A DNA stretch of 64,000 nt from Dillenia suffruticosa. Lineage: Eukaryota > Streptophyta > Magnoliopsida > Dilleniales > Dilleniaceae. Of the stretch, positions 23,490-34,787 are shown one piece after another. Numbering within the stretch: the stretch's first letter is position 1; the number at the start of each line of letters is the position of its first letter. The notes beneath the pieces are model-generated. The model did no database searches and was not told where the DNA came from. It was given only the letters and a program-made list of their open reading frames with translations. A program made the translations under genes and the position numbers. The stretch is from assembly GCA_033439265.1 (NCBI GenBank), contig JAVTVX010000005.1, positions 1,064,001 through 1,128,000 of the forward strand, written 5' to 3'.

Positions 23490-26235
23490 TTCTGCAGGTC
23501 GTGTAAGTTTGGAGTCCATGGTTTTAGTCGATTATCATTTGCATGGCCTGGCCCTAAAAGTATAAAAAGGAAGCCCACTAAATCCGTGACAGGCCCAGTG
23601 GACAAATCAGCCAAAAGTTTCTCTGATTTACAAAGCCCAGTAACTCCATTTTTTATCATGACAGACCCAGTCCAGTTATCAATTCATTGAATGGGAGGGA
23701 TTAGTATTTTGCTACGGTAGCATGAATTTTCACTCAAATTGACATGCAAAAATGGTTACTCTCATGTTATCAAACCCTATACCCATCTCACTGGGTCTAC
23801 ATTCTTTCTTTCTTTCTAGCCACTACATAAAAAAACAATTAAAATAAAAACAATTTAAATTCTTTCTAAAGTTTTTGAGTCATAATGTTGGTGAAATAAT
23901 TACTTACTTGGGCCCTTGTTTTGTTGCTTGGAATGTAACCTAAATTTTTTTTTTCAGTCGACTCGGATGAACCTCGCTCAGGAATGTAACCTAAATTAGT
24001 ACCATCCAATATTTGACACATTCACCATGTGAGCAACCCCATCAGGAACCTCGTTCTTTCTTTCCTTTTAAGGTGGAGGCTGCTCTGTCAGCAACACTTC
24101 TTGCCCTAGGACACATTCATTTGTCCCCCCCCCCCCAAAATAGTGTTGGTAAAGGTGAACAATCAGTGACTATATTATCGTAATCTTTTCTTATTGTCTT
24201 CAATTGATATTTTTCTTTCTTTTTGATAATAAGTTGCCCAACTTTTTCTATGTCCATATCTCTTGCCTTTGTTTAATGCTTCTTTAGGGCATTATCTAGC
24301 CCAAAAAAAAAAGGGAACAGAGTATCCAATCCATGTAATAAAAAGCCTTGAAGCATTTTTCTTTGCATAATTTCTGGTCCTTTATAAAATCCAACTTAAA
24401 CCCAATTACCAACATACAAAGTTGGTGTCCCATCTGTTTTCTGTTCCTTTCTTGCTTTTGGTTTGGCCGAAAACGACAGACATTGCAATCGCATAACCAA
24501 TTTGGGTCTCCCTCTCTTCGATGGTTGTTTGGTTTAGAATTAGCTTCAAATCGCAACTTTTGATACTGAGAACTGACGTTGCCATAGTTTTGGTGTGTTA
24601 GGTAGGGTTGGACGATTGAAGGGTAACCCCTAATTGACCCTGCCCCCTAATTAACTTCCAAAATGTGATTTTTTCATGCAGCAATTTATAATGATCCAAT
24701 CCAAGACATCTTATTAGTAAAAAACCCTTATTCAACTATCTTCTCTGAATTCTAGTATTTGAATTTTGTGATTATGTAAATGTTTGTAATTTTCATGACC
24801 CATATATAAACAAAAAAAGAATTACGATGATCCGCAATCCATCTTGCATGATAATATGTCATTCAACCCTATTAAGACTCGATCAATTTGACAAAATTTA
24901 TTCGGTTTTTATCGTTTTTTTGCTTGGAAATAAAAATTTTATGGAGTTAAATTTTAATTTCTTTTTTTTAAAGTAGTATCTAGCTATAAATTGTCAGAAA
25001 AATCAATGAAATTCCGAATTTGTGCTTGTGGATTCAATATTAGTACTTCCTATATCATAAGTAAACTTCTTATTTTGAGACTTAAAATTGCAACCAAAAA
25101 GATTTGAAATTTACTCAAATTGTGCCCTATTATTTTTAAATTCCTGGAATCTTTAGATGGAGTGAACTCACACTTAACATAATTTTCCTTTTTCCTTTTC
25201 CTTCTCAAACTTATTCATTTTATGGACGGGGTGTTTGATAATTCGGAATTAAATTTTCGACTATTAGGTATCACTCAAATTTTAATATCTATACGAAGGA
25301 GGGTAGACTATTAAACTAGAATTTGTTAACTAATAAACATATGTAAAATATCGTTAGATGATCAAAATTCCTAATTAATTTTTTTTTTTTTGTTCTATTT
25401 AATCTCTACACTGCATAAGATACAAAAAGAGTAATCAGAGCATATAAGTATAGGGGCCAAAATTTATGATTGAGGGTTGCAAATTAGTGGAGCTTTGAGG
25501 GCAGTGCCATGAGGGTTCAGTAAAAGGAACCTGACATAAAAAAAATGAGACGGCCTTTATTTTTTATGAGTCTGACTCTTGTGGGACTATGATTCAGTCT
25601 GACATTTTATGATGTCTCATGATATATGCAGCAAACTCTTGTTGATCGTACATGATAGTTAGCATAAAGTTATAAAGTTATAGTTAAATAGAATAAAATA
25701 TTATATTTTTTAATTAAATATCGAATTTAAAATTTTAAAAATAAAAATGATTATAAAAAAGAGAGGTTTCCCGGATAAAATTTTTATAAACATTCAAATC
25801 AAATTATTTAAAATATAATTCTAAATTTCGGTGATCGGAACACATCGCAAAGCAAAATCACCCGATTAGAGATAAAGAAACCCACACTCATAAAGGAAAA
25901 TCTTAATGGGGCCGAGCATGGCTTGTTTAAGTGATCCATGAAACTTAAATTTGACCCCACATCCTAGCACGCACTAGATGGGCATTAAACCATATAATAA
26001 CCTTAAACTATGACCAATCATCTCAATTTTTTTTTGATATATAACCTAATTTAATATGACCTAATTTTCTCAGTCTTGTAAATTAAAATAGTGGGAAATC
26101 GTGGTAGAGCGCAACTTTAATTTCATTGTCCAATGACAGGAAACAAATTGACAGTTTAGTTAATTCCTAGAAACGTTAGTTGATTGGATTCTCTTCCCAC
26201 CCAACAGAGAAAACGGAAAATGGCAAGATTTTCCC
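23490..26235. other. Intergenic stretch without recognised features
   Basis: AT-rich sequence with homopolymer runs (for example C-rich at about 24126-24138). ORFs here are short and match nothing I recognise. No element boundary was convincing. Confidence 0.5.
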
Positions 26236-26254
26236 AAAATAAATAAATAAATAA

Positions 26255-26375
26255 CAAAAATATAAAAACTTAAAGGTAAAATTATTCTTTCATCTCGAGA
26301 TCACGAATTTGAATCGTGAAAACAGTCTATTTGTAAAAATATAAGGAGAATATTACGTATATATATATTCTCACT
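26255..26375 (+). mobile_element. Degraded Au-type SINE
   Basis: AAAGGTAAAATTATTC, then GATCACGAATTTGAATCGTG (box B), then AAAACAGTCT and GTAAAAATATAAGG follow the order of the plant Au SINE family (GGTAAAGTTG, GGTCACGGGTTCGAGTCGTG, GGAAACAGCC, GCAAAAATGCAGGG). The match is by memory and the copy is diverged. Box A lies in the AT-rich 5' part and is unclear. Confidence 0.6.
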
Positions 26376-27254
26376 CTCTTCTTATTTCTGTACTAAATTA
26401 AAGAGTATTTTATATGCCGAATGAGTTTTGTTTTAAATAAATAAATAACAAAACAAAAGATGTAAGTCCGAATTAAATAATAGAGTCGTAGGATTAGTCA
26501 ACCTTTGGATGTGAATAATTAGTGTAAGTGGTCCTAAAGCAGTGAGTGAGTGCATAAAAATATCTCAATCCACCGATAAACAATACTCATTCAAAACGGA
26601 ATTTGCTTCTAGAAGGCTTGTTGTTTTCTATACGTGCTCCTATCTCTATCCATCTATCCATTTACAAGACATCTTCCATTTCCATAAAGTTTGCAATCTT
26701 ATCTCTCCCCAACTTCGTCTAACACCACGACAAAAAGGATGGCCACCCCAATCACCCTAATCCACCTTCTGGAAGATGTCACTGTTCTTTTTTTATGGTT
26801 GATTCTAGAAGCCCTCTCTCTCCCTTGTTTTCGCTATAACTGATCTATCAACGCTTATATTATAATTTTTTCTATTCTTAACCTTCGCTTATCCATTAAC
26901 CTCTCCCCTCTTCTCTGTTTCAAGTCCCAAGTTTATAATGCAACAAACCCATTTAAGGGCAAACAAGACACGGCCTTGTAATCATTTATTCGTAATAAAA
27001 CAGATTAATTATTTTTATGACTCAAATAATATATATTTTTACTAAATAAGAATAAAAAAGAGACCATATAAACTGTCCCATCTAATATTTTCTCCATCCA
27101 AACGGCATGCTTTTTTCATTTGATCATCCCATTTTCCCGGCATTGATGTCATTTACGCATCTTTAGATTCACCAAATACAAAAGAGGGGGCACCGTTGCT
27201 TTTCGTAAAACAGTTTGATTTCTGATTCCTCTTTGAATAGAGAATAGTTTAATT

Positions 27255-27400
27255 AATTACCGACGGTCAGTTACTTAATAGGATACGATATTAGATCTCT
27301 TAACTAATTTTATGAGTTTAACTCGTGATTTGGATATAGAGTAAACTACGTTAGAAGGATAACTTTCTTAAATGTGTTATTGTAAGTTTCGAATTATTAC
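27255..27400 (+). mobile_element. SINE-like element, family B
   Basis: GACGGTCAGTTACTTAATAGG (box-A-like), GAGTTTAACTCGTGATTTGG (box-B region), AAACTACGTTAGAAGGATAAC and TCTTAAATG match the minus-strand copy at 31205-31415 in the same order. The right end runs directly into a family D copy, forming a compound. Confidence 0.5.
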
Positions 27401-27404
27401 ACAT

Positions 27405-27580
27405 GACTCCATATACTGATTGGTATAATATCAAAAAATTAGTTTAATCAAACTCCTTATTAATTATAAATCTTGGATTTGAGTTATGAAAATTAAGAAA
27501 TGAGATTTAAGAGAGTCGACTCTTTAATTGATCTTATAATATTTAAATCGGATTAATCAGATAAAAATAAGATATATAAG
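27405..27580 (+). mobile_element. SINE-like element, family D
   Basis: ACTGATTGGTATAATATC (box-A-like), TTGGATTTGAGTTATG (box-B-like), AAGAGAGTCGACTCTTTAATTG and AAATCGGATTAATCAGAT define the family order shared with four other copies in the window. Confidence 0.55.
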
Positions 27581-28439
27581 ACTCTGTTTAAAAAAGCGGA
27601 GAATGGTTTAAATTTATTAGAACTGATTTGACCATTATATGGTGTCGGTTTTGGTTGTCACAACCACTTGATTAATAATTCTATCTACCTATGAATATTT
27701 CTTCTATATTTTTAGATTTCAAGAAGGGATATTTTGTGTGTGACAACTTAGGGTCACGGGGACCAGAGTTTCTAGAAGCCTTCAATTTTGCCAAGTTCAC
27801 TGCAGCCACATACTTAGGCTTCAGGAAACTTTTTATTCACGCAAACTTTTCAATAATTTGATTATCAATTTTTGAAATATTTTTTATTTTCAAAATAATT
27901 TAACAAATTAAAATAATTAATATTCATATAAATTTTCTTTTTATATTTATTCATTTTTTATATTTTTATTTTATAAAATATTATTTTTTCATATATCGTA
28001 TCGTATCTATTTTTTTTTCTCAAGATATATAGGAACTAAACTATGCCATATCATGTGCAATCCTTATTCTTATTCTCTTTCTTGTTGTGAAAGTTGATTC
28101 CAAAGCTCACTTGATCATTTGTGAAACTTGTACAATGTGTTCGTGTTCATTCTTTTTTCATAACAATAATGAACTCATTAAATATTAAAAAAAATAGTCT
28201 GTAAATAATACCCATTTTGTATATAAGCTCAAAAGCCATTTAAATAATTTTACTAATATTTGGATTATGGGGTTTCCCCTTGAGTCAATCTTAAGCTATG
28301 ACCTTGACTTAAACACCAAAATAATAAATAAAAATGAAGGCCAATCAAAAACAAGGGCTCATAATTCAAATGTGGCCCTCTTGATATTATTCTAATATCA
28401 TTCCCATTTTTAATACTATCTTCAAAAAAAAAAAAAAAA

Positions 28440-28900
28440 AAAATTGTTGTTCCTAAAACCCTCAGAGGCTGACTGGTTTTCTAGAAGACTTCCCACGTGC
28501 CCAACTATGCAAGCCCCAGCAACATGCTGGAGAGAGAGAGAGGCTTCTAGAAGGATTGGCACGCGGGAGACTCTATTGGGTAGCTGGTGAACAGTGTCAC
28601 TCCCGTACCATCTCAACCTCCTTTCAACAAGAGAGGCCCCCCTTTTCCTGATTATGGTTTGGTTTCATCTCTCCCTCTCTCTCCCTCTCTGTCCCTCCAT
28701 CTCCCTCTCTCGACTCCACCGTCCTATTCAAGCTTCTAGAAACACTGTCACCTCACGTGCTACGTGCCGCATTCCGGAAACATAAACTCAAGGCCGACGT
28801 TGTGACTGAAGTGCCACTCCCGGTAATTGAGAAAAGGAAAAGAAAAACTTTCTAGTGGCTCGGCTCGGCGAGTCGGCTTGCCTTCGAGTTTGGAGCTGCC
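28440..28900. promoter_or_regulatory. GC-richer promoter-like stretch with heat-shock-like and G-box words
   Basis: This stretch is less AT-rich than its surroundings. It contains three of the TTCTAGAA palindromes, GA and CT runs, CACGTG-type cores and short GC palindromes (GGCTCGGCTCGGCG near 28858). The order GA run then TTCTAGAAGGA at about 28530-28555 resembles the J-protein upstream region at 32420-32450. No ORF of note follows on either strand. It may be the promoter of an unseen non-coding transcript or a lost gene. Confidence 0.3.
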
Positions 28901-29069
28901 GAAATCAAACATCAAATATTAATGATAATAAAAACTTAACGATTTAAACGTTCCTAATCCTAAGCGGAGAAGATTTCCTAGAACCGGAAAAGTGCAGTGA
29001 TTAAGCCATTGACTGCACTCGACGAGATAAAAACGTATTATGCTACTTTGTTTGCCTGCCCTAAGATGG

Positions 29070-29073
<4 letters not shown>

Positions 29074-29147
<74 letters not shown>

Positions 29148-29180
29148 GCATAAAAATTATAAATATATATATATATATAT
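29074..29180. repeat. (TC)n microsatellite followed by a short (TA)n run
   Basis: A run of TC of about 71 bases (29074-29144), then TA repeats at about 29163-29180. Long ORFs on both strands here are repeat artefacts. Confidence 0.95.
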
Positions 29181-29879
29181 TTATTAAAATTTAAACACTA
29201 AATTTTTAAAAAACACATTTAAATAAAAATTTTTTACCATTCAATATTCTTATAAAAACCTTGCTTTCTCTGATCTTGACAAGACAGCAAATATTGACGG
29301 GGTTGCAGCAACTAGGAGCATGAAAATTTCAAAGAGAGGACTATTCTGAAATCCAAGTCGGACCTATTCAAACAAATTGCATGTGTATGCCATTGCGTCA
29401 TATCATGAGACATACATTTGACCGACAACCTTATTATAGCCTTCTCGTTTTACTGGAATTAACATTCCATGCCACAGCTAATAAACACTTCCGCTTTGGC
29501 CGAAAAAATCGATGTAAATAATAAACCGAATGAAAAAGTAAAGTAGGAAATGATCTGACAATTTTTCTAGAAAATAACGTTATTTTATACGTGAGAAACA
29601 AAATGGAACATTCTCGATCAAAAATTCAAAGTATACGGCGGAATGATCCAAAAATTCAGATAACGATCAAAAATCAAATCCAACAATTGGATTCGATTTC
29701 TTTAAAATTCATTCCTTTAATTTTCTAAGTATTTCTCTCTCTACAAATCCAATTTTTTTAAAAATTTCAAGAATTTTATATCTCATCTCTATAGAGAATT
29801 CTTACTATCTCCACACCTAAATTTTTTCTGCGTCACTCTAAATTTCTCACAATTTATTTGAGATTTTGGTTGAGAATTA

Positions 29880-30135
29880 TTTGTGAAACTCCGAGAGTTA
29901 TGTAGAGGTTTCAAGAGGGCCACAAGGGAGACAAATGGCATGGGCAGGTGGCAACATACACACTACTTGCCCTTACACCCGCATATATGGCGTGTCCCTG
30001 CGCGTGCATGTACATGGCCTGCCAGAGTGCGCTTGTGGGTGCGTGCCCCATGCCGTTGCGTGGTTGTGCCACCTGCGCTTGCACGCTGGTGCTTGTGCTG
30101 TTTTTCAACCATTTCCATCCCCAGTGACTTCTAAA
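29880..30135. other. Unexplained GC-rich island in the AT-rich desert
   Basis: About 250 bases of markedly higher GC content with TG/GC-rich words (GCGCGTGCATG, TGCGCTTGCACGC). A weak ORF at 29883-30134 (83 codons) has no recognisable domain. The sharp change in composition suggests an inserted element, possibly part of an old transposable element, but I saw no ends, primer-binding site or coding domain. Confidence 0.35.
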
Positions 30136-30336
30136 GTTTTCACAGACTCTTTTTAAGTCATATTAGGTTCTTTGAATTTTGGTTGGCAATAACTTTATTA
30201 GAAACTCCTACTCACATTTTGCACTCTCAGCTAAGAACTTAGTTGGTATCCGTAGTTCCTTAATCACTTAAATGTGAGATAATGCATTGTTGTAAGTCAA
30301 ACGACTACTTGCATTATATATATATATATATATATA

Positions 30337-30520
30337 TTTTTTGATATTATGATTAGGCCACCAATCCAGTATTTGAGGTTTCGTCCCAACTAATATGGGT
30401 CGACTGCTTGTAGGACTTAATTGAAAGGGCAGGTCTCCCAATACTGATTTTTCCATTCCCATAAGGGATCGAATTTCCAACCATAATTAAGGGATGTCAG
30501 TCTCCGAATCAACTGAAAGT
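30337..30520 (-). mobile_element. tRNA-derived SINE (minus strand)
   Basis: Read on the minus strand: TTGATTCGGAGACTGACATCC (box-A region), GGAAATTCGATCCCTTATGG (box B), then CCTGCCCTTTC, TCGACCCATATTAG and GGGACGAAACCTC, ending in CATAATATCAAAAAA against a TA microsatellite at 30315-30336. Length is about 180 bp. The 3' words TCGA, ATTAG and GGGACGAAACCTC match TCGAGATTAATAGGGACGGAATCTC-like order in the SINE at 23293-23472, so the two are related. Confidence 0.75.
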
Positions 30521-30904
30521 TATTTTTTCCGTTGATAATTTTTTATCGCTGAAAATTATTTTCTAGTAGTGTTATATAAATACAATTTTAACATACAACT
30601 AACATGGTCAACCCTTTCCAATACAATTATTACATAAATTAAAATTATTACTAGAATTTAAACTTATTTAAATAAAAAAATTAACGAGAGTATAACTATT
30701 AAACTATACCTGCTTAAGTCATGTGATAACCTCGTGTTGAGTTGTACATTGAAAAAAAAAAACACACATTTCTTTTTTTTTATTTTTACATTAAACGGAA
30801 TCAAACTGGACATCTCTAAAAAGAAATAGAATGATACCAATTGAATTAAATTTCATTGACAGGGAGTATTACCTTGTTGTTAATAACAAAACAAGAACTT
30901 TCAT

Positions 30905-31010
30905 TTAATGGCAAATATGTAATGAATTATAACTCAAATGATATCGTTCCGTTCTCTTTTATAAAGGTCTCAAATTTGAATTAAAAAAATTAATAAAAAA
31001 TTATAATGGT
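30905..31010 (+). mobile_element. Short SINE-like element, family C
   Basis: GAATTATAACTCAAATGATATCG (box-A-like), about 35 bases, then GGTCTCAAATTTGAATT (box-B-like) and an A-rich tail. The same pattern occurs at 52765-52845 and 53640-53750. The copies are only 80-110 bases long. Confidence 0.45.
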
Positions 31011-31204
31011 AAAATGAGAACTTTTACCCTCACATCACTCGAAAACAAAAATTTCGACGAAGACATGCCTTTCATCCTTTTAATTTATAATGGTAAAAGT
31101 TTTGTCCATTTTCTTTTCTACAGTAATAAACTTGTTAAATACATAATATTCTTATATGCATATTAAATAGTTATATCATACTAATACCACGTAAGCACAA
31201 AACT

Positions 31205-31415
31205 TGCTATCAAAAATTTAAATTTAGAATTTACTACTATACCGACAGTTATCCGTAACTTATTCCGACTAGTTTGAGATTTACGGTGACTCATTTAAGG
31301 GGTTATCCTCACGACGTAATCTACTTTATACCTAAATCACGATTCGAATTCGAAATCTTAATTAAGAGATCAAATACAATATTTTACTAAACCAATTGAC
31401 CGTTAGTATTAATAA
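31205..31415 (-). mobile_element. SINE-like element, family B (longest copy)
   Basis: Minus strand order: ACGGTCAATTGGTTTAG (box A), GATTTCGAATTCGAATCGTG (box B), TAGATTACGTCGTGAGGATAACC, CCTTAAATGAGTCACCG, AATCTCAAACTAGTCGG. This is the most complete of the three family B copies. Confidence 0.55.
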
Positions 31416-31419
31416 TATC

Positions 31420-32330
31420 TCTCTTTATCGATTCAATCTTTTGAAAGAGATATAATTATATAAAATATAAATTTGTATTAAATGAGAGATTTAAAATTCA
31501 AATCATATCATATCCTGTTTTAATCTTTTTTTATACGTAAATGTGGGTGTTAATTTTAAGTTTTTTACGGACAGATAATAGTTATATAAAATGTAAGACA
31601 TATAAGTAATAGTGTTTGGAATTTCTCTTAATTTTGACGATTCGATATTTTTGACGGCTGAAATGAAATAACCTCAAAAAATTTGAGTCAAATGTTTGTT
31701 TTATTAAAAAAAAAAAAAAGAAAAACTCAAATTAAGAGAAAGAGAAGTTTGGAAAACTTAAAGATGCTATATTGGGGATGTTAACCAATCACCCAACATG
31801 GATGAGATTACCAATTTAGTTAAAAAAAAAAATGTTGGTCATCACATAAAAGGTTATATTTCTGTCAGAAACAGATGAAAATTAATTAGGAAATCATGAT
31901 TCGTAATTCCCAATCCCATCCAAAGACTGCCACATTCCGATCCGTGCAATTCCTCCGGCATCCAGATTCCCGAAACTGGTTTAGGAAAAACAGAGGATCA
32001 CCTATTTCGAAGGCCCACCTCTCTCCGCTTTCCAAACATGCTCTTGCTGTGCCGAGTCGACTCGGATCATCCCTTTTTAATTGATTTAAAACAAAATAAT
32101 GTTGTTGACCTAAAAAAATTAATTAAAATTTTATGTAAAATAGATCTTACTTTGAGACTACTTAAAGATAAATAAAATTATTTTTTATTGGTATTAATTA
32201 AATTCGTAACATAATTGTCAAAAATATTTAATTAATTCAAAATTATTTAAATTTAAAAACTTTTATAATTTTTTATTAAAATTCACTTTAATCTATTTAA
32301 TTTATAAATTGTTTAGTTTTGGTACCATTC
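31420..32330. other. Intergenic, J-protein distal upstream region
   Basis: AT-rich with no recognised gene. A short less AT-rich stretch at 31900-32080 carries a 62-codon ORF that resembles no known family. Confidence 0.45.
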
Positions 32331-32437
32331 AAAAGCCGGCTTTTGGGGCGAGACGGAAGACAGAAGAATACGTCGGCTTAGCCGACTCATAATAAAGAAT
32401 CTCTCGGCTGAGGGAGAGAGAGGAGAGAGAAAAGATG

Positions 32438-32445
32438 TTCTAGAA
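32438..32445 (+). promoter_or_regulatory. Heat-shock-element-like site upstream of the J-protein gene
   Basis: GTTCTAGAAGGAAAGGAA holds a TTC-nn-GAA core with further GAA units just downstream. It lies about 200 bases upstream of the TATA-like word. Heat control of a J-protein gene is plausible; this is an inference from the motif. Confidence 0.5.
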
Positions 32446-32635
32446 GGAAAGGAAGTGTGGAGCCACATCAGCATGTGGGGCTCACTTACTCGAAGCGGAC
32501 TTGTGTGGAACAGCCGGCGAAACGCCCCTGGAAACCCCTTCTCCCACTGCGCAAAAGGCAGGCGCCCACTGCCTCTCTTTCTCTCTCTCTCTCTTTTAAC
32601 TTTTCCTATTTCTTTTAACTTTTCCAATCCGCCAC

Positions 32636-32643
32636 TTATAAAT
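32636..32643 (+). promoter_or_regulatory. TATA-like box of the J-protein gene
   Basis: TTATAAAT at 32636-32643 predicts a transcript start near 32670 and a leader of about 180 bases. The leader lacks an upstream ATG and contains a direct repeat (CAATCCAACACAAACCCT) at about 32728 and 32763. Confidence 0.5.
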
Positions 32644-32846
32644 CTCTCTCTCTCCTGACTTTGTCAAAACACCCAACCCCAAAAAGTAATCAATCTGTCT
32701 CTCTCCCTCTTGCACAAAAAGTCTTCAATCCAACACAAACCCTAAAACCACAAAAAGTTTTCAATCCAACACAAACCCTGAAACTAAAACCTTAAAATTC
32801 ATCTTCCCAAAAACCTCCAAAAAAAAAAGCCACCTTTTCCCTTCCA

Positions 32847-33290
32847 ATGTTTGCAGCAACCACGACTCTCAATTCCGTAACTTCCACCCTCTCATTCTCA
32901 GCCGTCGGATCTGCCCGCAGGATGCCGTCTTCTTCTAATACATTTTCTAAACCGCCGATCCGAGCAGCTGCTTGCGCGGTGGAGACGCGAAAACCAGCAG
33001 CCAGTCTCTACGACGTCCTACGTGTCAACCGAAACGCTTCTCTAACCGAAATCAAAACCGCCTACCGAAGTCTAGCGAAACTTTATCATCCGGATGCGGC
33101 CTTAGAATCTGACGGCCGCGATTTCATCGAAATTCACAACGCCTACGCCACTCTATCAGATCCCGTGGCTAGAGCTGTCTATGACCTCTCTTTGGGCTCT
33201 ACTAGAAGAAGATCCAACGGCGGATATCCGTCGACGACTTCCGGATTTTATTCGACTTCTCGACGATGGGAAACTGACCAATGTTGGTAG
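32847..33290 (+). CDS. Small plastid-targeted J-domain protein (DnaJ11/DJC66-like)
   Basis: Intronless gene of 147 residues. J proteins stimulate the ATPase of Hsp70 partners; this small type acts in the chloroplast stroma. Residues 1 to about 45 are rich in Ser, Thr, Ala and Arg with almost no acids, as in a plastid transit peptide. The J domain follows (about 53-112), with SLYDVLRVNRNASLTEIKTA, the essential HPD at 81-83 in KLYHPDA, and NAYATLSDPVARAVYD. The protein ends in RRWETDQCW, the ending of Arabidopsis J11-type proteins. It has no Gly/Phe or zinc-finger region, so it is a type III J protein. The first ATG of the predicted transcript is used. Divergent neighbour of VARICOSE (tail to tail), an arrangement I recall for Arabidopsis At3g13310/At3g13300. 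Confidence 0.93.
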   Translation: MFAATTTLNSVTSTLSFSAVGSARRMPSSSNTFSKPPIRAAACAVETRKPAASLYDVLRVNRNASLTEIKTAYRSLAKLYHPDAALESDGRDFIEIHNAYATLSDPVARAVYDLSLGSTRRRSNGGYPSTTSGFYSTSRRWETDQCW

Positions 33291-34787
33291 GGCCTACATA
33301 TATTAGCAGCTGGGCCATTTTTGTCGGATTAGGTTTACCGGAGAGAAAATTGGTGTAAATTCTTGGACCATTGTATCTTCTTCTTCTTTTTTTTTTTTTT
33401 CGCATGTTAATATTTGTCATTTGTATTATTTGAGAAAGAGGAAAATGGAATTATATATGGGATATTTTTCTCGAAATTTGTTTTTATTGAGGAAAATGAA
33501 AGATGGGATTTTGTGAAAATTGTTAAGGGAATGCGTTTGTCGTGCATCGGAAAATGTCGTAACTGTTCACGTTTGCACTCCTTGGTGCAGTACCATCCAA
33601 ATCCAAAACTCCAAATCCAAATCCAAATCCAAATCTGCTCTTTTCTAATAGCACACTTTCCCGACGAAATCTATCTTTCATTTTTCAGGCTTTTCCCCCT
33701 TTTTTTTATTCTGTCGGCAGAAAATTAAAATGAACACTCTCAATATATATACTTGGGACTGCTTTCAAAAGTAAAAGTAATATTTTGAAATTAAGCTCAT
33801 AAGTTAATTTATGGGTAAAGGTCGTTTTTTTTTCCCTAGTTAAAATGGTGGGAAGGGAAGAGATGGCATTACAAAGTCACACGGGCTTTGCCATGGACAA
33901 TCCCCGAGAGGGGAAGGGAACATTCTTTGCGTATGTCCAAATATCTCAGAATTTTTTTTAGTAATTGAACCTAAAATTTAATTTTTGATGGTTGCACCAA
34001 AAAAGATTTCGGACTTTGGAGACATACGCAACGGGAAGAATACTTGTTCAACGCATCTAGTGAGTGAGTTATTGAGCGGTGCCTAGTGAGATTAGTAATT
34101 GGTATCCCCATTGTTAATTATAGGAAAAAGTAAATATAAGAGGAAAACTGAATCACATGTTATCATCAAATCATATCTCTACCTTTTTCTATTCTTCAAA
34201 ATTCCTCAAAGTTGGAAGGCCTTTTGGCGTGCATCAAAGTTGTGTTTCTTGGATCTCTGATGCAAAAAATTATGACCCAGTTCATGGTAATGTGTTTTTC
34301 GATCATTTAGACTGTTTTTAGGTACCAAAGTATCAATCACAAACATAAGGAAGTGCCCAGATTAATGGGTCGTGGATTTGAATTTTGAGAAATAGCTTTG
34401 TCGGTATTTCACAGTGGACTTGTTTGACGCTAGGATTGATTGGTTGATTGACTCCCGGCTTTGTTAACTTGCCCAAAAAGGCCGGGACCTTTTCACATTT
34501 GTAGCCTAATTTTGTTGACCAAAAAGTATTCAAGAAAGAACATCAATTGACTGCTGGAAAAATTGTACCGCAGAAACACAAAACTTTGTAACAGAAAAAA
34601 TGGAGAAACCCTCCCCAACCGACCTGATTTACAATACAAAACAGAAGCAGATATAAATTGGCTCCACATGGGCTACACATCAGTCTCATTAACACTGCCC
34701 AACAGTTATATACAGCTCCTCCCTTACTGAAATTGGCAGTTCATTCTTTGTTTCTTTGGACATTGTTTTTTGTTTACCACATAAGAA
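33291..34787. other. Convergent spacer between the J-protein gene and VARICOSE 3' ends
   Basis: Holds the 3' UTRs of both genes. An imperfect inverted repeat lies at 33922-34041 (listed separately). The rest is AT-rich without recognised features; ORFs here match no known family. Confidence 0.55.
33922..34041. repeat. Imperfect inverted repeat (possible MITE remnant)
   Basis: The arm at 33922-33959 (ATTCTTTGCGTATGTCC and following) pairs with the complement of 33999-34041 (GGAGACATACGCAACGGG and AGAAT). Shared core GCGTATGTC. Arms of about 38-43 bases flank a 40-base loop. It could be a small MITE or a transcript hairpin. Confidence 0.45.

Larger units (their letters stand above)
26607..28741. 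promoter_or_regulatory. Cluster of six TTCTAGAA palindromes (heat-shock-element-like cores)
   Basis: Perfect TTCTAGAA occurs at 26607, 26803, 27770, 28479, 28545 and 28734, and again outside this span at 29575 and 32438. TTC-nn-GAA is the core of a heat-shock element; several copies continue into GCCTTC or GACTTC, one base off ideal spacing. Two G-box-like words lie nearby (CCCACGTG near 28493, TCACGTG near 28752). No coding gene was found between them, so they may be a decayed or distal promoter, or chance in AT-rich DNA. Confidence 0.4.

Noticed and set aside
29883-30156. ORFs in the GC-rich island
   Set aside because: Cys/His/Arg-rich translations without any motif pattern; all frames open because of composition.
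29500-30560. Long terminal repeat of a retroelement
   Set aside because: I could not find paired ends, a primer-binding site, a polypurine tract or any coding domain; only the GC-rich core and the adjoining SINE were supportable.
31896-32084. 62-codon ORF upstream of the J-protein gene
   Set aside because: No family resemblance, and it lies in the likely distal promoter of the J-protein gene.
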